DNA of 64,000 nucleotides from Aeromicrobium sp. Sec7.5 (GTDB taxonomy: Bacteria > Actinomycetota > Actinomycetes > Propionibacteriales > Nocardioidaceae): the NCBI RefSeq assembly GCF_036867135.1, contig NZ_JBAJIJ010000002.1, forward strand, positions 186,001-250,000, read 5' to 3'. A model generated the notes under the pieces. That model did no database searches and was not told where the DNA came from. It was given only the letters and a program-made list of their open reading frames with translations. Numbering within the stretch: the first letter of the stretch is position 1; the number at the start of each line of letters is the position of its first letter. The translations under genes were made by a program, and so were the position numbers. Below are positions 26,704 through 36,440 of this stretch, piece by piece.

Positions 26704-28209
26704 CTACTCCGCCCGGGTGATGGGGAACAGGATCGCCTCGCGGATGCCGATGCCCTGCAGGAGCATCACGAGGCGATCGACACCGAGGCCGACGCCGCCG
26801 GCCGGCGGCATGCCGAACTCGAGCGCGCGCAGGAAGTCCTCGTCGACGTCCATCGCCTCGGGGTCACCCGCCGCTGCCAGCCGCGCCTGCTCCTCGAGCC
26901 GCTCCCGCTGGATGACGGGGTCGTTGAGCTCGGAGTAGGCGGGTGCCAGCTCGACGCCGTTGATGATGAGGTCCCACGCCTCCACGAGTCCGCGCGTCGA
27001 TCGGTGCTTCTTGGCCAGGGGTCGCACCGACTCGGGGTAGTCACGCACGAACGTCGGCTGGATCAGGGTGTGCTCGACGAGCTTCTCGTACAGCTCGAGC
27101 ACCACCTGGCCCGCGTCCCAGCCGGGCTGGAGCGCGACGCCGCGCTGGTCGGCGATCCCGCGCAGCGTCTCGACCGACGTGTCGACGTCGACCGGCTGGC
27201 CGACCGCGTCGCTGACGAGCTGGTGCACCGTGGCGTGGCGCCACTCGGCCTCGAGGTCGATCGTCGACCCGTCGCGGGCCGGCACGACGGTGCGGCCCAC
27301 GGCCCTCGCCGCGCCGACCACGAGATCGCGCGTCAGCGCCGCCATCGAGTCGTAGTCGCCATAGGCCTCGTACGCCTCGAGCATCATGAACTCGGGGTTG
27401 TGCGTGTTGTCGACGCCCTCGTTGCGGAAGGTCTTGCCGATCTCGTAGACCCGGTCGATGCCGCCCACGAGCGCCCGCTTGAGGTGCAGCTCGATCGCGA
27501 TGCGCAGCAACGCCGGCTCGTCGAAGGCGTTGACGTGGGTCGAGAACGGGCGCGCCGCGGCACCACCGTTGGTGTGCTGCAGGACGGGGGTCTCGACCTC
27601 GACGTAGTCGCGGCCGTCGAGCGTGGCCCGCAGCGACTGCAGGACCTTGGCCTTCGTGCGGACGTTCTCGCGCGCCTCGGGCCGCACGATCAGGTCGACG
27701 TACCGCAGGCGGGTGCGCGCCTCGTCCGACAGGGGCTTGTGCTCGTTCGGCAGCGGTCGCAGCGTCTTGGCCGCGAGGTCCCACGAGGACGCGGCGATGC
27801 TGAGCTCGCCGCGGCGGCTCGTGATGACCTCACCGGTGACCGAGAGGTGGTCGCCGATGTCGACCAACCGCTTGAAGTCGGCGAGCGACTCCTCCCCCAC
27901 CTCGGCCAGCGACAGCATCGCCTGCAGCTCGGTGCCGTCGCCCTCACGCAGCCGCGCGAAGCAGAGCTTGCCGGTGTTGCGCTGGAAGATGACCCGGCCC
28001 GTGATCGAGACCGTCTGTCCCGAGTGGTGGTCGGGTCCGAGGGCCTCGGCGTCGTACCCGTCGACGATCGCGCGGAGCGTGTGCGTCCGCGGGACCGAGA
28101 TCGGGTACGGCGCCCGGCCGGAGTCGATGAGCTCCTGCCGCTTGTCGCGGCGGATGCGCAGCTGCTCGGGCAGGTCGTCCTCGGGCTCGGACACAGGTAC
28201 GTCGGTCAC
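26704..28209 (-). CDS. lysS: Lysine--tRNA ligase, class II
   Basis: 501 aa. The N-terminal OB-fold anticodon domain (about 60-160) is followed by the class II core: motif 2 FRNEGVDNTHNPEF with MLEAYEAYGDY, and motif 3 GVGLGVDRLVMLL near the C-terminus, ending REAILFPITRAE. It charges tRNA-Lys. It keeps the mycobacterial order relative to coaX/panD/panC, but small stress genes and a vanY-type gene are inserted between. Confidence 0.96.
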   Translation of the reverse strand: MTDVPVSEPEDDLPEQLRIRRDKRQELIDSGRAPYPISVPRTHTLRAIVDGYDAEALGPDHHSGQTVSITGRVIFQRNTGKLCFARLREGDGTELQAMLSLAEVGEESLADFKRLVDIGDHLSVTGEVITSRRGELSIAASSWDLAAKTLRPLPNEHKPLSDEARTRLRYVDLIVRPEARENVRTKAKVLQSLRATLDGRDYVEVETPVLQHTNGGAAARPFSTHVNAFDEPALLRIAIELHLKRALVGGIDRVYEIGKTFRNEGVDNTHNPEFMMLEAYEAYGDYDSMAALTRDLVVGAARAVGRTVVPARDGSTIDLEAEWRHATVHQLVSDAVGQPVDVDTSVETLRGIADQRGVALQPGWDAGQVVLELYEKLVEHTLIQPTFVRDYPESVRPLAKKHRSTRGLVEAWDLIINGVELAPAYSELNDPVIQRERLEEQARLAAAGDPEAMDVDEDFLRALEFGMPPAGGVGLGVDRLVMLLQGIGIREAILFPITRAE

Positions 28210-28252
28210 GCCCCAAGGGTAGTGGTGCGACGCCCATCACCCCGAGGTCGCG

Positions 28253-28522
28253 TCAGTGCTTCGACTTCTGCGAGCCGGAGACCTTGATCCAGATGAGCAG
28301 CACGATGATGGCGCCGATGATCGAGCCGATGATGCCGGAGGTCTGCAGCGACGCCTCGGCGTCGAACAACAGGCTGCCGAGAAGACCACCGACGAACGAG
28401 CCGATGATGCCGACCACGATCGTGGCGGGGATCGAGAGGTTCTGGCGGCCCGGAACGAGCAGACGGGCGACGGCGCCGGCGATCAGGCCGACGATGAGCA
28501 GGCCGAGGATGAAACCGAGCAT
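28253..28522 (-). CDS. GlsB/YeaQ/YmgE-family small membrane protein
   Basis: 89 aa with three hydrophobic, Gly-rich helices: FILGLLIVGLIAGAVARLL, then GRQNLSIPATIVVGIIGSFVGGLLG, and SIIGAIIVLLIWIKV. This is the transglycosylase-associated/GlsB stress-response family. The role is envelope-stress related by family; no enzyme activity is known. It lies downstream of csbD but behind a strong hairpin. Confidence 0.9.
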   Translation of the reverse strand: MLGFILGLLIVGLIAGAVARLLVPGRQNLSIPATIVVGIIGSFVGGLLGSLLFDAEASLQTSGIIGSIIGAIIVLLIWIKVSGSQKSKH

Positions 28523-28583
28523 GGGGGAGCTCCTTCGAGCAGTGGGGGCGGGTGCTGCGGGGCGGGTGCTGCGGGCACGACAG

Positions 28584-28608
28584 AGGGCCCGGGGAATCCC
28601 CGGACCCT
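28584..28608 (-). terminator. Hairpin between csbD and the GlsB-family gene
   Basis: AGGGCCCGGGGA and TCCCCGGACCCT pair over about 11 of 12 positions with almost no loop, 17 bases beyond the csbD stop. Confidence 0.75.
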
Positions 28609-28624
28609 CCGTTGTGGGACTGAC

Positions 28625-28795
28625 CTACTTGAACGCGTCCTTCACGTTCTCGCCCGCGTTCTTCAGGCTGCCCTTCGTCTGGTCCTTCTTGCCCTCGGCC
28701 TTGAGCTCGTCGTCACCGGTGGCGTCACCGGTCGTCTCCTTGGCCTGGCCCGTCAGCTTCTCGGCGGCGTTCTCAGCCTTGTCGGCGATACCCAT
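28625..28795 (-). CDS. CsbD-family small stress protein, 56 aa
   Basis: 56 codons: MGIADKAENAAEKLTGQAKE, then a Glu/Lys-rich body with the repeat-like words GKKDQTKGSLKNAGENVKDAFK. This is the typical CsbD-like sequence of general-stress proteins, hydrophilic and probably disordered. The ATG at 28795 has an excellent ribosome-binding site, GGAGG, four bases upstream. It probably belongs to a sigma-factor stress regulon, though I cannot name the promoter. Confidence 0.93.
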   Translation of the reverse strand: MGIADKAENAAEKLTGQAKETTGDATGDDELKAEGKKDQTKGSLKNAGENVKDAFK

Positions 28796-28909
28796 GGTTC
28801 CTCCGATCAGTCACGGCCGGCGTGTCCGGCCCCGCACTTCCACGGTAGGTCGGTGGCGGGGGTTCGCAAGTCGGGCCGGACCACCCGTATCCGGGTAGCG
28901 TCGTCCCTG

Positions 28910-29662
28910 ATGAGCAGGCACCGGACCGACCGGCGGATCACCGCTGGTCTCGTGATCGGCACCGTCGCGATCGCGCTGGCGATCGCTGCGACGGTCGCCG
29001 GGAGTCGTCCTGCCGCATCGTCCCGGACCCCGGCGGCGCCACCGAGCTCCGCTGCACCGACGACGCCGCCAGGCGTGCTGTCGGGAGCTTCGTCCGGTGC
29101 CGCACCCACGAGGATCGACCAGCTCGCGGGCGTCGTGTTCGGCTCCGACGGCGTGCTCCGCATCGACGGCCACGTCGTCGTGAACAAGTCGTTCGCGCTC
29201 CCGCCCACCTTCGGTCCAGGGGCTCTCGACCCCGCGGTCGACGCAGCCTTCGCGGCGATGCGGGCCGAGGCCTCCGCGGCCGGGCTGTCCCTGTGGATCC
29301 TGTCGGGCTACCGCAGCCACGCGCACCAGGCGGACAACTACAACCAGCGCGTGGCCAACGTGGGCCAGGAGGTCGCCGACCGCGGGATGGCCCGTCCCGG
29401 CCACTCCGAGCACCAGACCGGCCTCGCGATCGACGTCAACAGCCTGTCGACGAGCTTCGGCGCGACGCCCACCGGCCAGTGGGTCGCGGCGAACGCCCAC
29501 CGGTTCGGCTTCGTGATCCGGTACCCCGACGGCAAGGAAGGGGTCACCGGCTTCAAGTACGAGCCGTGGCACCTGCGCTACCTCGGCGTCGAGCTCGCGA
29601 CGGAGCTGACCACCTCGGGCCTGACGCTCGAGGAGCGCTACGGCCTCCCGTCGGCCTACTGA
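28910..29662 (+). CDS. M15-family D-alanyl-D-alanine carboxypeptidase (VanY-like)
   Basis: 250 aa: a signal-anchor helix (about 11-30), a Ser/Thr/Pro linker (31-65), then the VanY/M15B catalytic domain. Zinc and catalytic motifs are SGYRSHAHQ, SEHQTGLAIDV (SxHxxGxAxD, His and Asp ligands) and EPWHLRYLG (ExWH). It trims D-Ala from peptidoglycan stem peptides outside the membrane. ATG at 28910, eight bases after TAGCGT (28896-28901), is compatible with a very short or absent leader. Confidence 0.9.
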   Translation: MSRHRTDRRITAGLVIGTVAIALAIAATVAGSRPAASSRTPAAPPSSAAPTTPPGVLSGASSGAAPTRIDQLAGVVFGSDGVLRIDGHVVVNKSFALPPTFGPGALDPAVDAAFAAMRAEASAAGLSLWILSGYRSHAHQADNYNQRVANVGQEVADRGMARPGHSEHQTGLAIDVNSLSTSFGATPTGQWVAANAHRFGFVIRYPDGKEGVTGFKYEPWHLRYLGVELATELTTSGLTLEERYGLPSAY

Positions 29663-29718
29663 GGAACCTCCGACCGCTCAGGCGTGCCTGCGCCCGGCGC
29701 GCAGCGTTCCTGCCGCCC

Positions 29719-30494
<776 letters not shown>

Positions 30495-30498
<4 letters not shown>

Positions 30499-30950
30499 GC
30501 GCGGCCCGCGACCAGGGGGTTCGAGCGGACGTCGCTGCCGAGCGTCACGTCACCACGGATGAGGCCCGTGCCGGGCAGCGCCTCGGCCGGGTCGGAGCCC
30601 GTGCCGATGATGCCGTTCTCGGCGTCGACGAAGACCACGTTCGGCTGGAAGGAACGCGCCTCGGCGTCCTCCATCTGGCCGTAGGCGATGAGGATCACGA
30701 GGTCACCCGGCTGCACGATGCGGGCGGCGGCGCCGTTGATGCCGATGACGCCCGAGCCGCGCTCACCCTCGATGACGTAGGTGACCAGGCGGGCGCCGTT
30801 GTCGATGTCGACGATGTGCACCTGCTCGCCGGGGATGAGGTTCGCGGCGTCGAGCAGGTCGGCGTCGACCGTGACCGAGCCCACGTAGTGCAGGTCGGCC
30901 TGCGTCACGGTGGCGCGGTGGATCTTGGAGGTCATGAGGGTGCGGAGCAT
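30495..30950 (-). CDS. panD: Aspartate 1-decarboxylase
   Basis: 151 aa pyruvoyl enzyme. Self-cleavage site Gly24-Ser25 in HYVGSVTVD; the catalytic [11 protein letters not shown] precedes it, and [20 protein letters not shown] is the C-terminal barrel. It makes beta-alanine for PanC. ATG at 30950, with GGAAG six bases upstream; it begins two bases after the panC stop. Confidence 0.96.
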
Positions 30951-30952
30951 GG

Positions 30953-31804
30953 TCAGCTTCCTTCCGGGGCGTGCCCCAGGGCGTCGGGCCCGAGGGTGAG
31001 TGCACGGTTGTCGAGGAGTCGGGGCTTGCCGACACGGGCGGCGATGAGCAGTCGGGCCTCACCGGGGACGGGCTCACCCAGGTCGGGCGAGGTGAGGGCG
31101 ACGTAGTCGGGCACGACGCCGAAGTCGGCGAGGCGGGCCAGGGCCGCGGCCCGGACGTCGTCCGGACCGTGCGGGCCCGCCGCCACACCGGCGTCGAGGG
31201 CCTGCGACAGGGCGACGGCGCGCGTGCGCTCGTCGCGGGTCAGGTACCGGTTGCGCGAGCTCATCGCGAGTCCGTCGACCTCGCGCACCGTGGGGCAGCC
31301 GACGACCTCGACGTCGAGGCAGAGGGTCTCGACCATCAGACGGATCAGGGCGAGCTGCTGGTAGTCCTTCTCGCCGAAGACCGCGACGTCCGGCCGCACC
31401 AGGCCGAAGAGCTTCGCGACGACCGTGAGCACGCCGCGGAAGTGGGTGGGTCGCTGCTCGCCCTCGAGGATCGCGCCGAGCGGGCCGGGGTCGACCATGA
31501 CCTGGTTGACGAGGCCGTGCGGGTACATCGTGGCGACCTCGGGGGCGAACACGGCGTCGACCCCCGCCTCCTCGCAGCGCTCGAGGTCGGCGTCCCACGT
31601 GCGCGGGTACTCGCCGAAGTCCTCGCCCGCCCCGAACTGCGTGGGGTTGACGAAGATCGACGCGACCAGGGTGTCGGCCAGCGGGCAGGCGTGCTTCATG
31701 AGCTGGACGTGACCGTCGTGCAGGGCGCCCATCGTGGGGACCAGCGCGATCGTGCCGTCGAGCCCGCGCAGCTCGGCTGCGGTGCGGACGACCCTGATGC
31801 TCAT
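30953..31804 (-). CDS. panC: Pantothenate synthetase
   Basis: 283 aa. [15 protein letters not shown] is the HxGH-type nucleotide motif, [15 protein letters not shown] the KMSKS-region counterpart, and [11 protein letters not shown] the pantoate/beta-alanine site. It condenses pantoate and beta-alanine. The start ATG overlaps the stop of the preceding DUF2520 gene (31801-31804). Confidence 0.96.
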   Translation of the reverse strand: MSIRVVRTAAELRGLDGTIALVPTMGALHDGHVQLMKHACPLADTLVASIFVNPTQFGAGEDFGEYPRTWDADLERCEEAGVDAVFAPEVATMYPHGLVNQVMVDPGPLGAILEGEQRPTHFRGVLTVVAKLFGLVRPDVAVFGEKDYQQLALIRLMVETLCLDVEVVGCPTVREVDGLAMSSRNRYLTRDERTRAVALSQALDAGVAAGPHGPDDVRAAALARLADFGVVPDYVALTSPDLGEPVPGEARLLIAARVGKPRLLDNRALTLGPDALGHAPEGS

Positions 31805-32658
31805 CGCTCGATCCCCGCGGAGAGAGTGCCACGCAGCTGCGCAGCGGCCGACTCGTCGACGCGTCCGTCGCGCAGCGCGCGCTCGATCGTGGCGGCCGAG
31901 AGGGCGGTGTAGGTGGACGCGATCTCGCGGTCGGTGATGGCGCCCACGTGGGCCGCGACCGTGTGCGCGTCGCCGCGGGCGACGGGTCCGGTGAGCGCGG
32001 CGTCGCCGTAGGCGAGCGTGTTGGTCACGGACGCCCGGACCAGCGGCTCGAGCACGGACGACGGGTCGCTGACGCCGATCGACCGCAGCAGATCCATGGC
32101 CTGGTTGAGAACCGTGACGACGTGATTGGCGCCGTGGGCCAGGGCTGCGTGGTAGACCACGCGGTCAGCCTCGGCGACGTGGACGGGGGTCCCTCCGACC
32201 GCCAGGGCGAGCGCCTCGACGGCGGCACGGTCCTCGTCGGTCGTGGTGAGTCCGACGACGCACGGGCGGTCGACGTCGACATCGCTTCCGGTGAACGTCA
32301 TGGCCGGGTGGAACGCCGCGGTGCGGGCGCCGACCTCGGCCAGCGGGGCGAGCACGGCGCGGCCGTGGCGACCGCTCGTGTGGATCACGAGCTGGCCGGG
32401 ACGCACGTGCTCCGCGAGCTCCTCGGCGAGGGCCGCGAGGGAGTCGTCCGGGACCGCGAGCACCAGCACCTCGCTCGCACCGACGACCTCGGCCGCCTCG
32501 CGCACGGGGACGCCGGGCAGAAAGGTCCGCGCTCGCAGGAGGGACGCCTCGGACCGGGCGGCGACCGCGACGACCGGATACCCGGAGGCGCGCAGACGAG
32601 CACCCAGCACGGCACCGACACGGCCGGCGCCGACGATGCCCACGGGGGCAAGCGACAT
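31801..32658 (-). CDS. Rossmann-like/DUF2520 oxidoreductase in the pantothenate operon
   Basis: 285 aa. N-terminal NAD(P) fold VGIVGAGRVGAVLGARLRAS with LVLAVPDDSL, then the helical DUF2520 domain with AFHPAMTF, VVYHAALAHGANHVVTVLN. It is the counterpart of Rv3603c and directly coupled to panC. As no panE-like gene is in the window, it is a candidate ketopantoate reductase, in the sense of the alternative reductase PanG of Francisella; this is inference from context and fold only. Confidence 0.85.
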   Translation of the reverse strand: MSLAPVGIVGAGRVGAVLGARLRASGYPVVAVAARSEASLLRARTFLPGVPVREAAEVVGASEVLVLAVPDDSLAALAEELAEHVRPGQLVIHTSGRHGRAVLAPLAEVGARTAAFHPAMTFTGSDVDVDRPCVVGLTTTDEDRAAVEALALAVGGTPVHVAEADRVVYHAALAHGANHVVTVLNQAMDLLRSIGVSDPSSVLEPLVRASVTNTLAYGDAALTGPVARGDAHTVAAHVGAITDREIASTYTALSAATIERALRDGRVDESAAAQLRGTLSAGIER

Positions 32659-32897
32659 GGTGTTGCCTTTCGTTCCAGTCCCGGAGGGGTACCAGACAAA
32701 GTGACGACGCCAGTCTATCCCCGGGGCCGCCGCATGCCACCGTGACCCCGGTCACCTGCCGCTCGGCCAGCTGGTCGTCACCCCCGGCGGCGGGCGGGTG
32801 ACCAGCGGCCACGGACCATGCGGGGGGCGAGGCCACCGGTGACCTACCGCCCGAATGCACGAGCGGGCGGTGGCGGTGCGCGGGTTAACGTCGAATC
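32659..32897. other. Divergent intergenic region with a dispersed-repeat word
   Basis: 239 bases between the DUF2520 gene and the DUF885 gene. It contains GACCAGCGGCCACGGACCAT (32800-32819), matching 15 of the 16 bases of the outer arm of the family B cluster and sharing 12 bases with the loop of the 60.7-kb inverted repeat. TAACGT at 32886-32891 is the likely -10 of the plus-strand gene. No gene or strong hairpin is otherwise seen. Confidence 0.55.
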
Positions 32898-34532
32898 ATG
32901 AACCGCGAACCCACCCCCATGGACCGCGTGGCCGAGGACTGGCTGGACACCCTGCTGGAGCTGCAGCCCGAGTGGCACGTCGAGCTGGGCCGGCCCGGGC
33001 GCGAGGGCGAGTACGCCGACCACTCCCCCGACGGCCACGCCGCACTCGCCTCCGCGGCGGCCGCGGCGCTCCGCACGGTGCGGGAGACCGAACCCGTCGA
33101 CGACGTCGACCGCGTGACCGGCCTCGAGCTGGAGCGCACCCTCGCGCTGACCGGCGAGCAGTTCGCCTCCGGCGAGTGGCGGCGCGACCTCAACGTGATC
33201 GCCTCCCCCGCCCAGGGGCTGCGCGAGATCTTCGACCTGGTCCCCACGGACTCCGGCGAGGACTGGCACCACGTCGCCCGCCGCCTCCGCAACGTGCCGG
33301 CAGCCGTCGACGGCTACGTCGCCACGCTGACCGACGGGATCCTGCACGACCAGACCCCGGCGATCCGGCAGGTGCGCGAGGTGCTCAAGCAGACCCGCGA
33401 GCTGGCCGGCGAGACCTCGTTCTTCGCCGAGCTCGCCGGTCAGGGCCCGGTGTCCCAGCAGCAGGAGCTCCACGCAGCGGCTGCCGACGCGATCGCCGGC
33501 TACGCCCGCCTGGGCGAGTTCCTGGCCCACACCCTCGCCCCGGCGGCGCGCGACCACGACGCGGTGGGTCGGGACGCGTACGCGCTGGCCTCCCGCTCCT
33601 TCGTCGGGCTCGAGGTCGACCTCGACGAGACGTACGCGTGGGGCGTCGACGAGCTGCAGCGGATGGTCACCGAGCAGGAGGAGGTGGCCCAGGAGATCGT
33701 GCCCGGCGGCTCCGTCGCCGACGCCATCGCCGCGCTCGATGCCGACCCGGGTCGCACGCTGCACGGCACCGACGCCCTCCGGGCCTGGATGCAGGAGACG
33801 AGCGACGCAGCGATCTCGGCGCTCGCCGGCGTGCACGTCGACATCGACCCGCGCCTCCGTGCCCTCGAGTGCCGCATCGCACCGACGCAGAACGGTGGCA
33901 TCTACTACACGCCACCGAGCGAGGACTTCGCCCGCTCCGGGCGCATGTGGTGGAGCGTGCCGCCCGGCGTCACCGAGTTCGGCACGTGGCGGGAGCGCAC
34001 GACGGTCTACCACGAGGGCGTCCCCGGTCATCACCTCCAGTGCGGCGTCGCGGTGGCCGCGGCCGCGACGCTCAACGGCTGGCGCCGGATCAGCTGGAAC
34101 TCCGGCCACGGCGAGGGCTGGGCGCTCTACGCCGAACGGCTCATGGCCGACCTGGGCTTCCTCGACGACCCGGGCGACCGCCTCGGCATGCTCGACGCCC
34201 AGCGGCAGCGGGCCGCCCGCGTCGTGGTCGACATCGGGGTGCACCTGGGCCTGCCGAAGCCCGATGGCAGCGGCCCGTGGCGCGGCGACGACGTCCTGCC
34301 CTTCATGCGCCAGCACATGCACATGGACGAGGGCTTCGTGAGCTTCGAGGCGAACCGCTACCTCGGGTGGGCCGGCCAGGCGCCGTCGTACAAGATCGGC
34401 GAGCGCGAGTGGACCCGGCTGCGCGACGACTGGACGGCGACCCACGGCCCGGACCTGCGCCGCTTCCACGCCGAGGCGCTCGCGCTCGGCGGCGCCGGCC
34501 TCGGCACGCTGCGCTCGACCCTGCTGCCGTAG
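32898..34532 (+). CDS. DUF885-family putative metallopeptidase
   Basis: 544 aa, no signal peptide, so cytoplasmic. TTVYHEGVPGHHLQCG (about 372-387) has the HExxxHH-like zinc motif of DUF885, with the downstream SGHGEGWALYAERLM (Glu ligand) and QNGGIYYTPPS. DUF885 proteins are uncharacterised metallopeptidases. It interrupts, on the opposite strand, a block continuous in mycobacteria (DUF3180 and DUF2520 genes), so it was inserted. ATG at 32898 is six bases after TAACGT: likely leaderless. Confidence 0.82.
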   Translation: MNREPTPMDRVAEDWLDTLLELQPEWHVELGRPGREGEYADHSPDGHAALASAAAAALRTVRETEPVDDVDRVTGLELERTLALTGEQFASGEWRRDLNVIASPAQGLREIFDLVPTDSGEDWHHVARRLRNVPAAVDGYVATLTDGILHDQTPAIRQVREVLKQTRELAGETSFFAELAGQGPVSQQQELHAAAADAIAGYARLGEFLAHTLAPAARDHDAVGRDAYALASRSFVGLEVDLDETYAWGVDELQRMVTEQEEVAQEIVPGGSVADAIAALDADPGRTLHGTDALRAWMQETSDAAISALAGVHVDIDPRLRALECRIAPTQNGGIYYTPPSEDFARSGRMWWSVPPGVTEFGTWRERTTVYHEGVPGHHLQCGVAVAAAATLNGWRRISWNSGHGEGWALYAERLMADLGFLDDPGDRLGMLDAQRQRAARVVVDIGVHLGLPKPDGSGPWRGDDVLPFMRQHMHMDEGFVSFEANRYLGWAGQAPSYKIGEREWTRLRDDWTATHGPDLRRFHAEALALGGAGLGTLRSTLLP

Positions 34533-34549
34533 GCCGGCACGAGGGGCCT

Positions 34550-35056
34550 TCAGGTGGGGGTGGGGCTCGCCTTCGATCGCGAACCGTCGTCGTCCTCGTC
34601 GTCCTCGTCGCCCTCGGTGGGCAGGCGACAGACCCGTTCCATGACCAGTCCTGCCGCGAGCAGCAGCGCCGCGGCGACGGCGGCCCCGCCACCGTGCAGG
34701 ACCCGGTCGCGACCGTTGGCGGTCTCGAACAGGTCGAGGTAGGCCAGCGCGAACCCGGCGTAGCCGCCGAGCAGCAGCGCCCCGACCCGAGAGGAGGCCT
34801 GGGCCAGCGCCAGGTGGAACAGCGCCCGATCGGCGTTGACGCGCTGGTGGTCCTGGTGGACCGCCTTCCACGTGACCCGCGCGACGATGGCCACGACCCC
34901 GGCAGCCGCGGCGAGCAGCAGGGCCGGGCCCCACGAGAGCAGCGGGACGTCGCCGCCGAGGCGGCGGACCAGGACCGGCAGGCCGGCACCCACCACGAGC
35001 CCGGCGCTGACCACGAGGGCCAGCAACCGGATCGAGGTCGGGCGCACGGACCTCAT
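34550..35056 (-). CDS. DUF3180 membrane protein
   Basis: 168 aa with about four hydrophobic helices (LLALVVSAGLVVGAGLPVLV, LLAAAAGVVAIVARV, VGALLLGGYAGFALAYLDLF, AAVAAALLLAAGLVM) and an acidic tail rich in Asp/Glu. It is the last gene of the ftsH-fol operon, as Rv3605c is, four bases after folK. Function unknown. I use ATG 35056, as an upstream start would lie inside folK. Confidence 0.85.
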   Translation of the reverse strand: MRSVRPTSIRLLALVVSAGLVVGAGLPVLVRRLGGDVPLLSWGPALLLAAAAGVVAIVARVTWKAVHQDHQRVNADRALFHLALAQASSRVGALLLGGYAGFALAYLDLFETANGRDRVLHGGGAAVAAALLLAAGLVMERVCRLPTEGDEDDEDDDGSRSKASPTPT

Positions 35057-35060
35057 CGTC

Positions 35061-35624
35061 TCAGAGCAGGATCTCGAGATCCTCGCGCTTGACCACGCCG
35101 GCAGTGTCGACACCACCGATGAGGTCGGCCACGAAGCCATGCCCGGGGATCTGGCCCTCGGGGTCGATCTCGAGCCACGGCACGAGCACGAAGCCGCGCT
35201 CGTGGGCCCGCGGGTGCGGGAGCTGCAGCTGCTCGTCGTCGGCCACCCGCTCGCCGACCACGATGACGTCGACGTCGAGCGTGCGCGGCGCGTTGGTCTC
35301 GGCGCGCTCGCGACCGAAGGCGTCCTCGATGGCCAGTGCGCGATCGAGGAGGGTGTGCACCGTGAGGGTCGTGTCGATCAGGACCACGGCGTTGAGGAAC
35401 TTGTCGGAGTCCGACGGGGAGCCGACGGGCTCGGTCTCGTAGACCGAGGAGATCGCGACGACCTGCACCTCAGGGGTGTCCTCGAGCGCCGAGACGGCGC
35501 CCTGGAGGCGGGCGTGACGATCGCCCAGGTTCGAGCCGATCGCGAGGACGGCCTGGCGGATGGGGCGCATGCCACCGGTCATGGTGTCCGCGTCCAGCAC
35601 GTAGGGGGTGGGCGATTCGGTCAC
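35061..35624 (-). CDS. folK: 6-Hydroxymethyl-7,8-dihydropterin pyrophosphokinase
   Basis: 187 aa. AVLAIGSNLGDRHARL opens the HPPK fold; YETEPVG, RTLDVDVIVVG (metal-binding Asp pair) and LPHPRAHERGFVLVPW complete it. It activates the pterin for FolP. The GTG start at 35624 overlaps the folB stop (GTGA), and a short 30-residue N-terminal extension precedes the conserved core. Confidence 0.94.
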   Translation of the reverse strand: MTESPTPYVLDADTMTGGMRPIRQAVLAIGSNLGDRHARLQGAVSALEDTPEVQVVAISSVYETEPVGSPSDSDKFLNAVVLIDTTLTVHTLLDRALAIEDAFGRERAETNAPRTLDVDVIVVGERVADDEQLQLPHPRAHERGFVLVPWLEIDPEGQIPGHGFVADLIGGVDTAGVVKREDLEILL

Positions 35625-35998
35625 TGTCTGCTCCGCTCGATCGTGACGGCCACGTCGGTGAACGTGGGCGTGATGGGCGCGTTCGGCTTGTGCACCGTGA
35701 CGCTCGCCCACTGCACGCGGGCGTCCCTGAGACACAAGTCCACCATACGCAGCGCCAGGGACTCAATGAGGTCCACGGGCGGACCCACGAGGATCGCGTG
35801 GATGCCGTCGGCCAGCTCGCCGTAGTGCACCGTCTCGGTCAGGTCGTCCGTCCGGCCTGCTGCCGTGAGGTCCAGGCCCAGCACGGCGTCGACGACGAAC
35901 TCCTGCCCGTCGCGACGCTCGTGGTCGAACACGCCGTGGTGGCCGAACCCGCGCAGGCCGGTCAGCTCGATCCGGTCGAGCCCGTCGGGGATCGCCAC
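35621..35998 (-). CDS. folB: Dihydroneopterin aldolase
   Basis: 125 aa. DRIELTGLRGFGHHGVFDHERRDGQEFVVD is the typical N-terminal strand region (cited residues in the first third), with SLALRMVDLCL and VTVHKPNAPI later. It makes hydroxymethyl-dihydropterin. GTG start at 35998 adjoins the stop of the NTF2-like gene (36000-36002), and the end overlaps folK. Confidence 0.93.
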   Translation of the reverse strand: MAIPDGLDRIELTGLRGFGHHGVFDHERRDGQEFVVDAVLGLDLTAAGRTDDLTETVHYGELADGIHAILVGPPVDLIESLALRMVDLCLRDARVQWASVTVHKPNAPITPTFTDVAVTIERSRQ

Positions 35999-35999
35999 G

Positions 36000-36425
36000 T
36001 CAGTCCTCCTCGGTGGTCTCGGCGTCGAAGTCGATGACGGGCGACGCGTGACGCGTGTGGAAGAGCCAGCGCCCCTGGCGCAGCACCAGGACACTGGTGC
36101 TCGTGACGCGTCCGCCGGCGAAGCCGTCGGCGCTCTCCAGGCCGGCACCCGACAGGATGTTCTCGGTGCAGGTGACGATCGCGACGGCGCCGTCGGAGGT
36201 GTACGACGCGTGCACGTCGGTCAGGAAGAACTGCAGGTAGCCCGCCTGCGCCATGAGCATCGTCCAGGAGCGCAGGATTGTGGGGGTGCCACGGACCGGC
36301 ATCGTGCCCGGATGGGCGCAGGAGGTGTCGGGCCGGTCGATCCAGAGCGCCGCCATCAGGTCGACGTCGCCGGACTCGATCGACTCGTAGAAGCTGCGAT
36401 GGACCGCGAGCACGTCGCCGCTCAT
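36000..36425 (-). CDS. NTF2/SnoaL-like protein within the folate operon
   Basis: 141 aa, one NTF2-like cone fold: VLAVHRSFYESIESGDVDLM (first helix), WIDRPDTSCAHPG, then strands with VAIVTCTENILSG and LVLRQGRWLFHTRHASPV. It has an acidic end. It is tightly packed between folP (15 bases) and folB (adjoining). Function unknown. Its place suggests a folate-linked step, perhaps handling a pterin or removing phosphate from dihydroneopterin triphosphate, for which no gene is evident here (speculative). Confidence 0.8.
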   Translation of the reverse strand: MSGDVLAVHRSFYESIESGDVDLMAALWIDRPDTSCAHPGTMPVRGTPTILRSWTMLMAQAGYLQFFLTDVHASYTSDGAVAIVTCTENILSGAGLESADGFAGGRVTSTSVLVLRQGRWLFHTRHASPVIDFDAETTEED

Positions 36426-36440
36426 GGGGTTCTCCGCGCC

